From Acetofilamentum sp. (GTDB taxonomy: Bacteria > Hydrothermota > 32-111), in assembly GCA_020721805.1 (NCBI GenBank), contig DYMB01000002.1:43899-107898 (forward strand): a DNA stretch of 64,000 nucleotides. The letters run 5' to 3'. Shown here piece by piece: positions 26,496 through 35,234 of the stretch (within the stretch, counting starts at the first letter, position 1; each line of letters starts with the position of its first letter). The translations under genes were made by a program, and so were the position numbers. Under the pieces are notes generated by a model. That model did no database searches. It worked only from the letters and a program-made list of their open reading frames with translations, and was not told the origin of the DNA.

Positions 26496-26510
26496 AACTA
26501 TTTTTTTAAT

Positions 26511-26538
26511 ATTATCCTTATCCTTTAGTTTATGTCAA
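26511..26538 (-). promoter_or_regulatory. Promoter facing the small minus-strand gene
   Basis: On the minus strand, consensus TTGACA (26538-26533), a 16-bp spacer and GATAAT (26516-26511). The expected start is about 9 bases ahead of the ATG at 26495, and no ribosome site is visible. Confidence 0.5.
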
Positions 26539-26560
26539 CTATTTATTTTATTGTTGACAT
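26532..26560. promoter_or_regulatory. Inverted repeat made of two divergent -35 boxes
   Basis: ATGTCAAC (26532-26539) and GTTGACAT (26553-26560) are perfect reverse complements separated by 13 bp. Each arm contains one of the divergent TTGACA boxes, so a dimeric regulator bound here could control both promoters. Confidence 0.4.
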
Positions 26561-26582
26561 TTAGAGAGCATTTTAATATATT
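26554..26582 (+). promoter_or_regulatory. Promoter of the polysaccharide locus (predicts a leaderless mRNA)
   Basis: TTGACA (26554-26559), a 17-bp spacer and TATATT (26577-26582). The normal start point, about 7 bases downstream, falls at or one base before the ATG at 26590. No ribosome site exists between them. Confidence 0.65.
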
Positions 26583-26589
26583 CTAAAAT

Positions 26590-27189
26590 ATGTATTATAA
26601 GATTAAAAATATTCTTGATATACTTTTTTCGTTGATATTGATAATTCTTTTAATGCCTTTATTTATTATAATTTCATTTTTAATATATCTTGATACAAAA
26701 AGACCTATCCTCTTTTTACAGGATAGGATCGGTAAGGATGGAAAAGTTTTTAAAATGATAAAATTCAGAACAATGTTTATTGGTGCGGAAAAGATGGGTA
26801 TTTATGAATTTAAAAATGATAAAAGAGTTACAAAAGTTGGTAAATTTTTAAGGTTAACATCACTTGATGAGATTCCACAGTTGTTCAATATCTTAAAGGG
26901 TGAAATGTCCTTTATAGGTCCAAGACCTGTTCTAACATATCATCCATTCAAATATGAAGAATATACAGAGATGCAGAAAAAAAGGTTTCTTGTCAAACCG
27001 GGTATAACCGGACTCGCTCAGATCAATGGAAGAAAAGAGATAGACTGGAATAAAAGGTTTGAATATGATATATTTTATGTTGATAATTTGAAATTGCTTC
27101 TTGATTTTAAAATTTTGATTTTAACCTTTAAAAATGTTCTATTGACAAAAAATAATTTAAATACAGAAGAAACTGTTAAAAAAAATTAA
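26590..27189 (+). CDS. Initiating sugar-phosphate transferase (bacterial sugar transferase, PglC/WcaJ type)
   Basis: This family moves a sugar phosphate from a UDP-sugar to undecaprenyl phosphate at the inner membrane, starting glycan assembly. The 199-residue protein is the minimal monotopic form: a basic start, one reentrant hydrophobic helix (residues about 10-33), then KMIKFRTM, RLTSLDEIPQLFNILKGEMS with the catalytic Asp-Glu, FIGPRPVL and VKPGITGLAQINGR. It is the first gene of an 11-kb locus and its start appears leaderless. The donor sugar is not predictable. Confidence 0.93.
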   Translation: MYYKIKNILDILFSLILIILLMPLFIIISFLIYLDTKRPILFLQDRIGKDGKVFKMIKFRTMFIGAEKMGIYEFKNDKRVTKVGKFLRLTSLDEIPQLFNILKGEMSFIGPRPVLTYHPFKYEEYTEMQKKRFLVKPGITGLAQINGRKEIDWNKRFEYDIFYVDNLKLLLDFKILILTFKNVLLTKNNLNTEETVKKN

Positions 27190-28008
27190 ATGGCATTAAG
27201 ATTTCTTTATATCACAAACAATACTGATGTAGCGCTTATAGCCCAGAAAAATGGTGTTGAATGGATTTTTGTGGATCTTGAGTTTCTTGGAAAATCTGAA
27301 AGACAGAAAGGGAAGGATAGTCTAATTTCAAATCATAAAATAGATGATGTAAAAAAAATAAGAAAAGTTTTAACCTTATCAAAATTACTCGTAAGAATAA
27401 ATCCTATACATAATGGAAGTGAAAATGAGATAAAAGAGGTTATTGATAATGGTGCCGATATTATAATGTTACCATATTTTAAAACTATGTTTGAAGTTGA
27501 AAAGTTTTTAAATTTTACATACGGAAAAATTAAGAGAATTCTTCTTCTGGAAACAAAAGGTTCTGTTGATTTACTAAAAAGTTTGATAAAGATAAAAGAA
27601 GTTGATTATTATTACATCGGATTAAATGATCTATCGATAGATTATGGATTTAAGTTTATGTTCGAACCGCTCGCTTACGGTTTGGTAGATGAGATCTCTG
27701 TCAAGATAAGATCAATCTCTAAAGAATTTGGATTTGGTGGAATAGCGACACTAGGCGGTGGACTCCTTCCAGCCGAATATATTCTTGCAGAACATTATAG
27801 ACTCGGATCCTCTATGGCTATACTATCAAGAAGTTTCTGTAATTTTAAAGATTACAAAAATATTTTAGATTTTGAAAAAAGATTTTCAGATGAACTAAAA
27901 AAAATAAGAGAATATGAAAAGATAGTTCAAAATATAGATAAGGATTTTTTTAAAACTAACAATGAAAAGATGAAAGAAATTGTGAAGAAAATTATTAAAA
28001 GGGGTTAA
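27190..28008 (+). CDS. HpcH/HpaI-family aldolase-like protein
   Basis: The sequence follows the HpcH/HpaI TIM-barrel pattern: VEWIFVDLEFLGK (the usual D-x-E), KLLVRINP (substrate Arg), GADIIMLPYF, ILLLETKGSVD and YYIGLNDLSIDYG. Members cleave or form 2-keto-3-deoxy or 3-hydroxy acids using a divalent metal and pyruvate-type donors. Finding one in a glycan locus, just before an asparagine-synthase-like gene and a 2-hydroxyacid dehydrogenase, suggests it makes an acyl precursor for sugar decoration. The reaction is inferred. It starts directly after the preceding stop. Confidence 0.75.
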   Translation: MALRFLYITNNTDVALIAQKNGVEWIFVDLEFLGKSERQKGKDSLISNHKIDDVKKIRKVLTLSKLLVRINPIHNGSENEIKEVIDNGADIIMLPYFKTMFEVEKFLNFTYGKIKRILLLETKGSVDLLKSLIKIKEVDYYYIGLNDLSIDYGFKFMFEPLAYGLVDEISVKIRSISKEFGFGGIATLGGGLLPAEYILAEHYRLGSSMAILSRSFCNFKDYKNILDFEKRFSDELKKIREYEKIVQNIDKDFFKTNNEKMKEIVKKIIKRG

Positions 28009-28009
28009 G

Positions 28010-29599
28010 ATGAATATTGAAATAAAAAAAGTTCTTGATGAGAGAAAAGATTTACAGAAATTTTTGTTCATCAAAGGGTTTCTTATAACAACAAAAGATA
28101 TAAAACCTCAAAGTGATAGATTTCCCCTTTACTCAAATTTTCAACTCAAAAAGATAAATGATTACAATTTTTGGATATATGATAAAGTTAATTTATTCTC
28201 TTATGAAATCAATGGAAAAATTTTTTTCTTAATAGGACACGCTTATAATCCATTTATTATGGAACATAACGAAAACAATATTTTAAAATATATATCAGAG
28301 GGTGAAGAAATAGGTGAAAAAGAATATTTCAATAGAATAGATCAACTAACTGGAATATTTATTACAGGTTTTATAGAAAAGGAGAGGATAAGATTTTTAA
28401 CTGATGCATCCGGGATGCAGTATGCCTGTTATGGTAAATATAAAGAAGATATTTTTATCTCTTCACATATTCAACTTGTAAACGATCTTCTTGATTTAAA
28501 AAGTATCGAATATGTTGATAAACTTATAAATTATAGATGGTATAAATATATGATGGGGAACTATCTACCCGGTGATCTGACACCTTTTGAAGAGTTTAAA
28601 AGACTGATCCCCAACACTTATGTTGATTACAAAAATAAAGAATTCAAAATTGGAAGGTTTTATCCTGTAAAACCTCTCGAATATGTTAAAGATAAAACTG
28701 AATATGGAAATCTTATTAAAGATGCTGCAGAAATAATGAGAAATAATATGAAATTGATATTGAAAAAATGGGGAAAACCGGCGATTTCTCTGACAGGTGG
28801 ATTGGATAGCCAGACAACACTTGCTGCAGCAAACGGTATGTATGATAAGTATTCAGTTTTCAGTTATATTTCAATGTTCAGGGAAAAAGTTGATACTGAA
28901 GTTGCCAAAAAAAAATCATCAAAGTTTAATATAAAACATACCATATACGATGTTCCGGAAAGAAACGAAGAAATAGAGGATTTTGAAATTTATAAAATGA
29001 TATTGATACATAATGAAGGGGAGATCGGAGAAAATAAAGATAACGATATAAGGAAAAAGATCTATCTGATGAAAAATTTTGATTATGATGTTGAAGTAAA
29101 AAATTGGATCGCCGAAACTTTCAGAGGTTACGCTTATAAATATTTTGGTAGAAAAAAATTTCATAAAAGTTTAAAGCCAAGAGATTATTCTTCATTGTAT
29201 AAAATATTTTTACTTGATAGAAAACTATTGTATGAAACAGATAAACATTTCAAAGATTACATTAAAAAAACAGAATTAAAGGAACATCTATTCAATTATG
29301 ATGAGACCGATCTTTTTGTTTGGGAGATGATGCATGGTGGAAAATGCGGACTAAATATTGGAGTTATGAAATTCTCTTTTGATATAACAATACCTTATAA
29401 TAACAGAAAACTTCTTGATATGTTATTGAGAACTGATATTAAGGATAGGATCGATGATAGGATTCATCTTCATTTAACAAAATATTTAAATGAAGAACTC
29501 TATAATATGAAATTGAGAAATGTCAACTTAAATGAAACAAGGCTGAGAAAATTTATGGCTAACATTTATTTCACCCTTAACACTTCCATACCATTCTGA
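28010..29599 (+). CDS. Asparagine-synthase-like ATP-dependent amide ligase lacking the glutaminase cysteine
   Basis: The C-terminal half has the PP-loop of asparagine synthetase, LTGGLDS (residues 261-267), which adenylates a carboxylate. The N-terminal half keeps the Ntn-fold outline (IDQLTGIFITGF, then DASGMQY) but begins MNIEI, so the Cys that follows the start Met in glutamine-hydrolysing enzymes is missing. It should therefore use free ammonia or another amine, as beta-lactam synthetase relatives do, and may join an acid to an amino sugar. Length is 529 residues. It overlaps the next gene by 1 bp. The substrate is unknown. Confidence 0.78.
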   Translation: MNIEIKKVLDERKDLQKFLFIKGFLITTKDIKPQSDRFPLYSNFQLKKINDYNFWIYDKVNLFSYEINGKIFFLIGHAYNPFIMEHNENNILKYISEGEEIGEKEYFNRIDQLTGIFITGFIEKERIRFLTDASGMQYACYGKYKEDIFISSHIQLVNDLLDLKSIEYVDKLINYRWYKYMMGNYLPGDLTPFEEFKRLIPNTYVDYKNKEFKIGRFYPVKPLEYVKDKTEYGNLIKDAAEIMRNNMKLILKKWGKPAISLTGGLDSQTTLAAANGMYDKYSVFSYISMFREKVDTEVAKKKSSKFNIKHTIYDVPERNEEIEDFEIYKMILIHNEGEIGENKDNDIRKKIYLMKNFDYDVEVKNWIAETFRGYAYKYFGRKKFHKSLKPRDYSSLYKIFLLDRKLLYETDKHFKDYIKKTELKEHLFNYDETDLFVWEMMHGGKCGLNIGVMKFSFDITIPYNNRKLLDMLLRTDIKDRIDDRIHLHLTKYLNEELYNMKLRNVNLNETRLRKFMANIYFTLNTSIPF

Positions 29600-30504
29600 T
29601 GAAAAGAATTTTATTAACCGGAGCATTAAATTTTGATGAAAATTTTAAAGAAAGAGTTGAAAAACTTGGTTTTAAGATATTTTACCATAAAGATGAGAAG
29701 AAAAATGTCCCAGAAGAGTATTTAAAGGTAGATGGGGTTGTATGTAACAATCTTTTTATCAAGAATGATATATCAAAATTTAAACATTTAAAGTTTATTC
29801 AACTAACGAGTGCTGGAATTGATAGATTACCGAACGAAAAAATAAAAAGAATGGGAATAAAGATCTTCACAGCAAAAAATGTTTATGCTATACCTATTTC
29901 AGAATGGGTTATAATGAGGATACTCGAGATATACAAAAATGTCAGAGAATTCGAAAAAATACAAAAAGAGCATAGGTGGGAAAAAATAAGGGATATTGAA
30001 GAGTTGACTGATAAAGTCGCAGGTATTATTGGTTATGGTAATATAGGTAAAGAGATAGCAAGAAGGTTGAAACCTTTTGGCGTAAAAATATATGTATGTG
30101 ATATTAAAAAAAGTGCAGATAAAAATGTTGATAAATTCTTCTCTTCACAAAAAATTGATATTTTTTTAAACCAGATAAATATTTTAATCTTAACTTTACC
30201 TTTAACAAAAAAGACAAAAGGGTTAATAGATATAAAAAAAATGGATCTGATGAAAAATGATTCCTTAATTATAAATGTTTCAAGAGGTGCAATTATAAAA
30301 GATGAAGATCTTAAAAAAATTTTGCAAAGGGGTAAATTTAAAGGAGTATATCTTGATGTTTTTGAAAATGAACCACTTTTTGAAGATGATCCTCTGTGGG
30401 ATTATAAAAATGTTTATATAACACCCCATAACAGTTTTGTATCGGAAAAGATAAATGACAGGTTGTTAAATTTAATATTTAAAAATCTAAAAAAAATGTT
30501 ATGA
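29599..30504 (+). CDS. D-isomer-specific 2-hydroxyacid dehydrogenase
   Basis: The NAD-binding domain has GIIGYGNIGKEIARRLKPFG (about residues 139-158), with an acidic residue after the second strand (VCDIKK). NVSRGAIIKDEDL and the late TPHNSF carry the family's catalytic Arg/His surroundings. Such enzymes reduce 2-keto acids to D-2-hydroxy acids. Length (301) is slightly short. Its position between an amide-ligase-like gene and a glycosyltransferase suggests it makes a hydroxyacid building block for the glycan. The substrate is inferred, not seen. It overlaps both neighbours by 1-4 bp. Confidence 0.85.
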   Translation: MKRILLTGALNFDENFKERVEKLGFKIFYHKDEKKNVPEEYLKVDGVVCNNLFIKNDISKFKHLKFIQLTSAGIDRLPNEKIKRMGIKIFTAKNVYAIPISEWVIMRILEIYKNVREFEKIQKEHRWEKIRDIEELTDKVAGIIGYGNIGKEIARRLKPFGVKIYVCDIKKSADKNVDKFFSSQKIDIFLNQINILILTLPLTKKTKGLIDIKKMDLMKNDSLIINVSRGAIIKDEDLKKILQRGKFKGVYLDVFENEPLFEDDPLWDYKNVYITPHNSFVSEKINDRLLNLIFKNLKKML

Positions 30505-31607
30505 AAAGAATTCTTTTAATTTCACCTAAAAATAGAACCGTATACAATTTCAGAGGGGATCTTATAAAGGATCTGCAAAAAAAGGGATTTCAGGTCTTTG
30601 TTTCAATACCAGATTTAACAAACATAGAAAAGATTGAAGAGTTGAATGTTTCTTACAGGGTAATAAAATTATCCAAACATGGTTTAAACTTTTTTGATGA
30701 TTTAAACTATATTTTGAATTTAACAAAATATATCAAAGAGATAAAGCCAGATTTAATACTAGCCTATACTGTAAAACCTATAGTTTACGGTTCAATATCT
30801 ACCAGAATATCGGGTGTTAAAAATTTTTATTCAATGGTTGAAGGTTTAGGATTCATCTTTATTTCAAAGAGTATAAAAGCAAAAATCTTGAATGTTATTA
30901 TAAGATATCTTTACAAATTAGCGTTTAAATTATCAAAAAAAATAATTTTTCTTAACGATGATGATTTAAAACTCTTTACGATGTCAGGGATAACTAAAAA
31001 AGAAAAATCTTTTGTTGTTAACGGAGCAGGAGTCAATCTTGAAAAATTCAAACCATTACCTTATCCAGAAAAAATAACTTTTTTCATGCTATCAAGACTT
31101 TTAAAGAGTAAAGGGGTTATGCAATACCTTTATGCCTGTGAAAAGATTAAAAGAGAATATCCACAAATAGAATGCATACTTCTTGGAAAAATTGAAAATA
31201 TGCCGGATGCTATACCAGAAAAAGAGATTATGAAATTTATTGAAAATGGTGTTGTTGAACTTTTTGGTGAGACTGAAAATGTTATAGATTTTTATAAAGA
31301 ATCATCAGTTTATGTTTTAACTTCATACAGGGAAGGGGTTCCAAGGACTGTTCTTGAAGCGATGGCCTGTGCAAGACCCATAATAGTTACAGATGTTCCC
31401 GGATGTAGAGAAACCTTGAAGGAAGGGTATAATGGATTCTTTGTTCCCTTAAACGATGTTGATAAACTTGTTGAAAAAATGGAATGGTTTATAAAAAATG
31501 AAGATAAGATTCAAATACTTGGTAAAAATTCTTACGAACTTTGTGTTGAAAAGTTTGATGTTAAAAAAGTCAATAAAAGTTTATTGAAAATAATGCAGAT
31601 AGATTAA
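30501..31607 (+). CDS. Glycosyltransferase family 4 (PglA/CapM-like)
   Basis: A two-Rossmann GT-B retaining glycosyltransferase. The N-terminal half (RILLISPKNRTVYNFRGDLI, IKPDLILAYTVKPIVYGSI, YSMVEGLGFIF) resembles PglA-type enzymes that add the second sugar to an undecaprenyl-linked primer. The C-terminal half has SRLLKSKGV and the E-x7-E motif REGVPRTVLEAMACARPII. No membrane segment is obvious beyond a basic hydrophobic patch. It overlaps the dehydrogenase by 4 bp. The donor and acceptor are unknown. Confidence 0.88.
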   Translation: MKRILLISPKNRTVYNFRGDLIKDLQKKGFQVFVSIPDLTNIEKIEELNVSYRVIKLSKHGLNFFDDLNYILNLTKYIKEIKPDLILAYTVKPIVYGSISTRISGVKNFYSMVEGLGFIFISKSIKAKILNVIIRYLYKLAFKLSKKIIFLNDDDLKLFTMSGITKKEKSFVVNGAGVNLEKFKPLPYPEKITFFMLSRLLKSKGVMQYLYACEKIKREYPQIECILLGKIENMPDAIPEKEIMKFIENGVVELFGETENVIDFYKESSVYVLTSYREGVPRTVLEAMACARPIIVTDVPGCRETLKEGYNGFFVPLNDVDKLVEKMEWFIKNEDKIQILGKNSYELCVEKFDVKKVNKSLLKIMQID

Positions 31608-31642
31608 CAATTAATCTTATATGGTTCAACTTGAGGTTTAAT

Positions 31643-32737
31643 ATGATAAGAGTTTTACAGGTTTTCGGAAGAATGGATAGAGGTGGCTCTGAGACCTTGA
31701 TGATGGAGATTTATAGAAATATTGATAGAAAAAAGATTCAATTTGATTTTCTTGTTCATACTAACGAAAAATGTGCATACGATGAAGAGATTCTTTCACT
31801 GGGTGGTAGGATTATAAGGGCCCCAAGATATAATATTTTCAATCATTTCTTTTACATTAAAATTTTAAAAAATATTTTCCAGAAAAATGAAAATAACTGG
31901 AAGATAGTCCATAACCATTACTATACTATATCTTCATTGATTTTTAAAGTTTTAAAAGATAAAAATATTAAATATATTGTCCATTCCCACAATGCCTCTG
32001 TCGGTTATAACATTACAGGGTTGATAAGAAGTTTAATGGTTAAAGATATAAAAAATTGTGATTGTATAAAATTTGCCTGCTCAAAGAAGGCTGGTGAATT
32101 CTTATTCAAAGATAAAAGTTTTTTTCTTTTTAATAACAGTATAGATGTTAAAAAATTTATATTTGATCCTATGTTAAGAAACAAATTGAGAAAAGAGTTA
32201 AATTTAGAAGGTAAAATAGTGATAGGACATGTTGGTAGTATTTTTTATCCCAAAAATCATTCTTTTTTAATAGATATTTTTTATGAATTTCAAAAATTAA
32301 AAAAGGATTCAATCTTGATTTTGGTTGGAAAGGGTGATATGGAAAGAAGGATAAGAAGAAAGGTGAAAAATTTAAATTTAGAAAAAAAAGTAATATTTTT
32401 AGGTGTAAGAAATGATGTTAACAGAATTTTAAACTCTTTTGATATTTTTGTCTTCCCTTCTCTATACGAAGGATTAGGAATAGTTTTAGTAGAATCTCAA
32501 GCAAATGGGTTAAAATCTATAGTCTCTGATAGGATTACAAAAGAGGTAAGAATAACCGAACTTGTTGATTTCTTACCTCTTGAAATGGGTGCAGAATACT
32601 GGGCAAAATATATATTAAATTCACTTGATTATGAAAGGAAAGATAGGATTGATGAATTAACAAAAGCAGGGTATGATGTTTTAGAAAATACCAGATGGCT
32701 TGAAAAGTTTTATGAGGAACTGATAACAAAAAAATGA
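31643..32737 (+). CDS. Glycosyltransferase family 4 (EpsF-like)
   Basis: A GT-B enzyme with the family's N-terminal loop RMDRGGSETLMMEIYR, the HSHNAS segment, GHVGSIFYPKNHSFLI opening the C-terminal domain and the E-x7-E motif PSLYEGLGIVLVESQANG. I take the ATG at 31643, which follows TTGAGG at good spacing and gives the normal MIRVLQVFG start; the frame is open a little further upstream to a TTG at 31631. A 35-bp gap without promoter or terminator separates it from the previous gene. It overlaps the next by 4 bp. Confidence 0.88.
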   Translation: MIRVLQVFGRMDRGGSETLMMEIYRNIDRKKIQFDFLVHTNEKCAYDEEILSLGGRIIRAPRYNIFNHFFYIKILKNIFQKNENNWKIVHNHYYTISSLIFKVLKDKNIKYIVHSHNASVGYNITGLIRSLMVKDIKNCDCIKFACSKKAGEFLFKDKSFFLFNNSIDVKKFIFDPMLRNKLRKELNLEGKIVIGHVGSIFYPKNHSFLIDIFYEFQKLKKDSILILVGKGDMERRIRRKVKNLNLEKKVIFLGVRNDVNRILNSFDIFVFPSLYEGLGIVLVESQANGLKSIVSDRITKEVRITELVDFLPLEMGAEYWAKYILNSLDYERKDRIDELTKAGYDVLENTRWLEKFYEELITKK

Positions 32738-34008
32738 GAAAAATCTGGATTCTATTTTTTATACTGATTATTTTAACTTCTCTCTTTAAACCTTTAATAG
32801 GTGATTTTGAATTCGCTTCTTTATTCTTTGTTTTGATAGATTTTTCATTATCACTCTTAATCCTTCTACAGTTTAAAACTAAATTTAAATATATTTTTAT
32901 TTTAGGTTTTATTTTAAGAGTTTTTGTAATCTTCTGGGATATCTATTTTAAAAATATCTTCAGTTTACCCAATTCAGGGGCTGATTCTGAAGGTTATTAT
33001 TATTATGCGATTCAAATATCAAATTATGAATCTTTTACAGATTTTTTTACAAGAGGTGGTATCTATTCTTTTATAAATGGGATATTATTCTATCTAATTG
33101 GACCACAAAGAATGGTAGGTCAATATTTAAATGTTCTTTTTGGATTAAATATGATCATTCTGACAAAAAAAATATTTGATCTTTTGAATATAAGTGAAAA
33201 AAATAAATTTTATTCTATTTTGATAATCTCTTTATTTCCAAATTCATTGATAATGTCTGGAATTTTTTTAAGAGAGAGTATTATTTCATTTTTAACGACT
33301 CTATCACTCTATTATTTTACATTATGGTTTAAAAATGGAAAGAACAGATTTTTATTTTATAATGTTATAACAATTTTGTTAGCATCTCTCTTTCATTCAG
33401 GTATGTTATCACTTCTATTTGGATTTATTTTTCCATTTTTATTTTATTCATCCGAAAGAAAGAAATTTTATTTTACAAAGAGAACCATAATGACTTTTGG
33501 ATTCTTTATATTTGTTTTCTTTATAATATATTTTAGATTTTCCGATATTTTCTTGATGAAATTTAATGGAATAGAACAGATAGGGGATTATTATAATACT
33601 ATAAATTTACGACTTGGTGGTTCAGCATATTTGAGAAATTTAAGAATAGATTCACCATTACTATTGTTTTTATTTGGACCGATTAAATTTATCTATTTTT
33701 ATATTTCACCTTTACCATTCGATTGGAGAAACATTTTTGATCTTATTACTTTTTTCCTTGATGCTTTTTTATATTTAATTATAATAATAGAAATTTTCTA
33801 TTTTCTTATAAAAAACAAAAGTTTTTATTTAGAAAAGGAATACATTATTAGCCTTATTCTGGTAATATTGATAACAGCAATAATCTTTGGTTCAGGTGTC
33901 GGAAATACAGGTTCAGCCTTAAGACACAGGTATAAATTTGTTTCAATTTTTATAATTTTATTTGGTTTATTATCAAAAGATAATAAATTGGTCAGGAAAG
34001 AAATATGA
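32734..34008 (+). CDS. Polytopic membrane protein, probable polysaccharide polymerase (Wzy-like) or GT-C transferase
   Basis: About ten hydrophobic helices span the 424 residues. A periplasmic-type loop after helix 3 has NSGADSEGYYYYA, an acidic motif like the first loop of GT-C enzymes. LFPNSLIMSGIFLRESIISFL is similar to a segment seen in many Wzy/EpsG-like proteins of glycan loci. Position between glycosyltransferases and the flippase gene makes a polymerase the best guess. Wzy proteins are too diverse to confirm by eye. Confidence 0.65.
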   Translation: MRKIWILFFILIILTSLFKPLIGDFEFASLFFVLIDFSLSLLILLQFKTKFKYIFILGFILRVFVIFWDIYFKNIFSLPNSGADSEGYYYYAIQISNYESFTDFFTRGGIYSFINGILFYLIGPQRMVGQYLNVLFGLNMIILTKKIFDLLNISEKNKFYSILIISLFPNSLIMSGIFLRESIISFLTTLSLYYFTLWFKNGKNRFLFYNVITILLASLFHSGMLSLLFGFIFPFLFYSSERKKFYFTKRTIMTFGFFIFVFFIIYFRFSDIFLMKFNGIEQIGDYYNTINLRLGGSAYLRNLRIDSPLLLFLFGPIKFIYFYISPLPFDWRNIFDLITFFLDAFLYLIIIIEIFYFLIKNKSFYLEKEYIISLILVILITAIIFGSGVGNTGSALRHRYKFVSIFIILFGLLSKDNKLVRKEI

Positions 34009-35234
34009 AAATATTATATGTAACAGGTTTAACGATTCCTTTAAAGGATCTATTGAAAGGTAAAAAAGAAGAACAAATAACAGGGCTGCCAGGGTTCTAT
34101 TATCCCTGGAAATATCTTGTAAAAAAAGGACATCAGGTTGATTTTGTTTTCATTTCAAACTTTAAAGAAAAATATAAGATAACTGTTGATTGGTTTAATG
34201 AAAAAAATATTTTAGCCAATATTTATGCTCCATATAAAGAATATAGATTTATGAGATTCTTAAGACAGATATTCAGATTGATACAACTTTTTTATTACAC
34301 TTCAAAGGCTCTTAAAGTCAAGAAATATGATTTTATATATTGTAAGAGTTATGAAGGATTCGCAGGACAGGTTCTTTCAAAAATATATAAGATACCATCA
34401 GGTATAAGATTGTTTGGAGATTTTACTTTTTGTTATAATGATATAAAAAAATATGGTAATTTGAAAGCGATAATGAAACATCCTTTAGAATATTTATCCT
34501 TTAAAGTTGGAGCCAATTTTTTACTTGCAACCGATGATGGTAGTAATTGTGATGATCTGTTTAAAATGTGGGGAAATAAAAAGACTAAATTTTATTTCTG
34601 GAAAACTGGAATAGATCTAAATCTACCAAAAGATGAAAAAATCAATATAAAATTGCCAGAAAATTTTTTGTACTATCCTGCAAGATATGTTGATTGGAAA
34701 AGACAGGATAGGGCGTTGAAAATACTTAAGTTACTATTTGATAAAAATATAAAAAATGTATATTTGATCTTTACTGGAAATTTAACTTCAATTGAACATT
34801 ACAACAATTTACAAAAAAAAGCAAAAGAATACAGTATAGAAAATAATGTGATATTTGAAAAGGAGGTTGTTCAAAATCAAATGAGGTTGATTTCACAGAA
34901 ATCATTAGCAAATATACTTGTTGCTGATCATTCAAATCTGGGAAATGTTTTTTATGAGATTTTATCTTCAGGTTCGGTTGTTATATCATTTAAAAATAAA
35001 GGACTTGATGAATTCATAGTTGATGGTTATAATGGCTTTCTTGTTGATGATGAGGAGGGATTTGTAGAGAATATAAAAAAAATTATTTATGGAAAGATAG
35101 ATATTAAAAGGATAAAAGAAAATGCCAGAAAGACCGCTCTTGAAAGATTTCTATCTCTGGAAGAAAGATTTTTAAAAGAGGTTGAATTGATAGAAAAGAC
35201 TGCACAAAAAAATAACAAAAATCTAAAAATATGA
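34005..35234 (+). CDS. Glycosyltransferase family 4
   Basis: A GT-B enzyme of 409 residues. The N-terminal domain starts MKILYVTGLTIPLKD and has the YDFIYCKSYEGFAGQVLSKI segment. The C-terminal domain has YYPARYVDWKRQDRALKIL and NVIFEKEVV. The acidic pair is in NVFYEILSSGSVVISF and GLDEFIVDGYNGFLVDD. It is less close to well-known members than the other two family-4 genes here. It overlaps both neighbours by 4 bp, consistent with coupled translation. Donor and acceptor are unknown. Confidence 0.8.
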   Translation: MKILYVTGLTIPLKDLLKGKKEEQITGLPGFYYPWKYLVKKGHQVDFVFISNFKEKYKITVDWFNEKNILANIYAPYKEYRFMRFLRQIFRLIQLFYYTSKALKVKKYDFIYCKSYEGFAGQVLSKIYKIPSGIRLFGDFTFCYNDIKKYGNLKAIMKHPLEYLSFKVGANFLLATDDGSNCDDLFKMWGNKKTKFYFWKTGIDLNLPKDEKINIKLPENFLYYPARYVDWKRQDRALKILKLLFDKNIKNVYLIFTGNLTSIEHYNNLQKKAKEYSIENNVIFEKEVVQNQMRLISQKSLANILVADHSNLGNVFYEILSSGSVVISFKNKGLDEFIVDGYNGFLVDDEEGFVENIKKIIYGKIDIKRIKENARKTALERFLSLEERFLKEVELIEKTAQKNNKNLKI

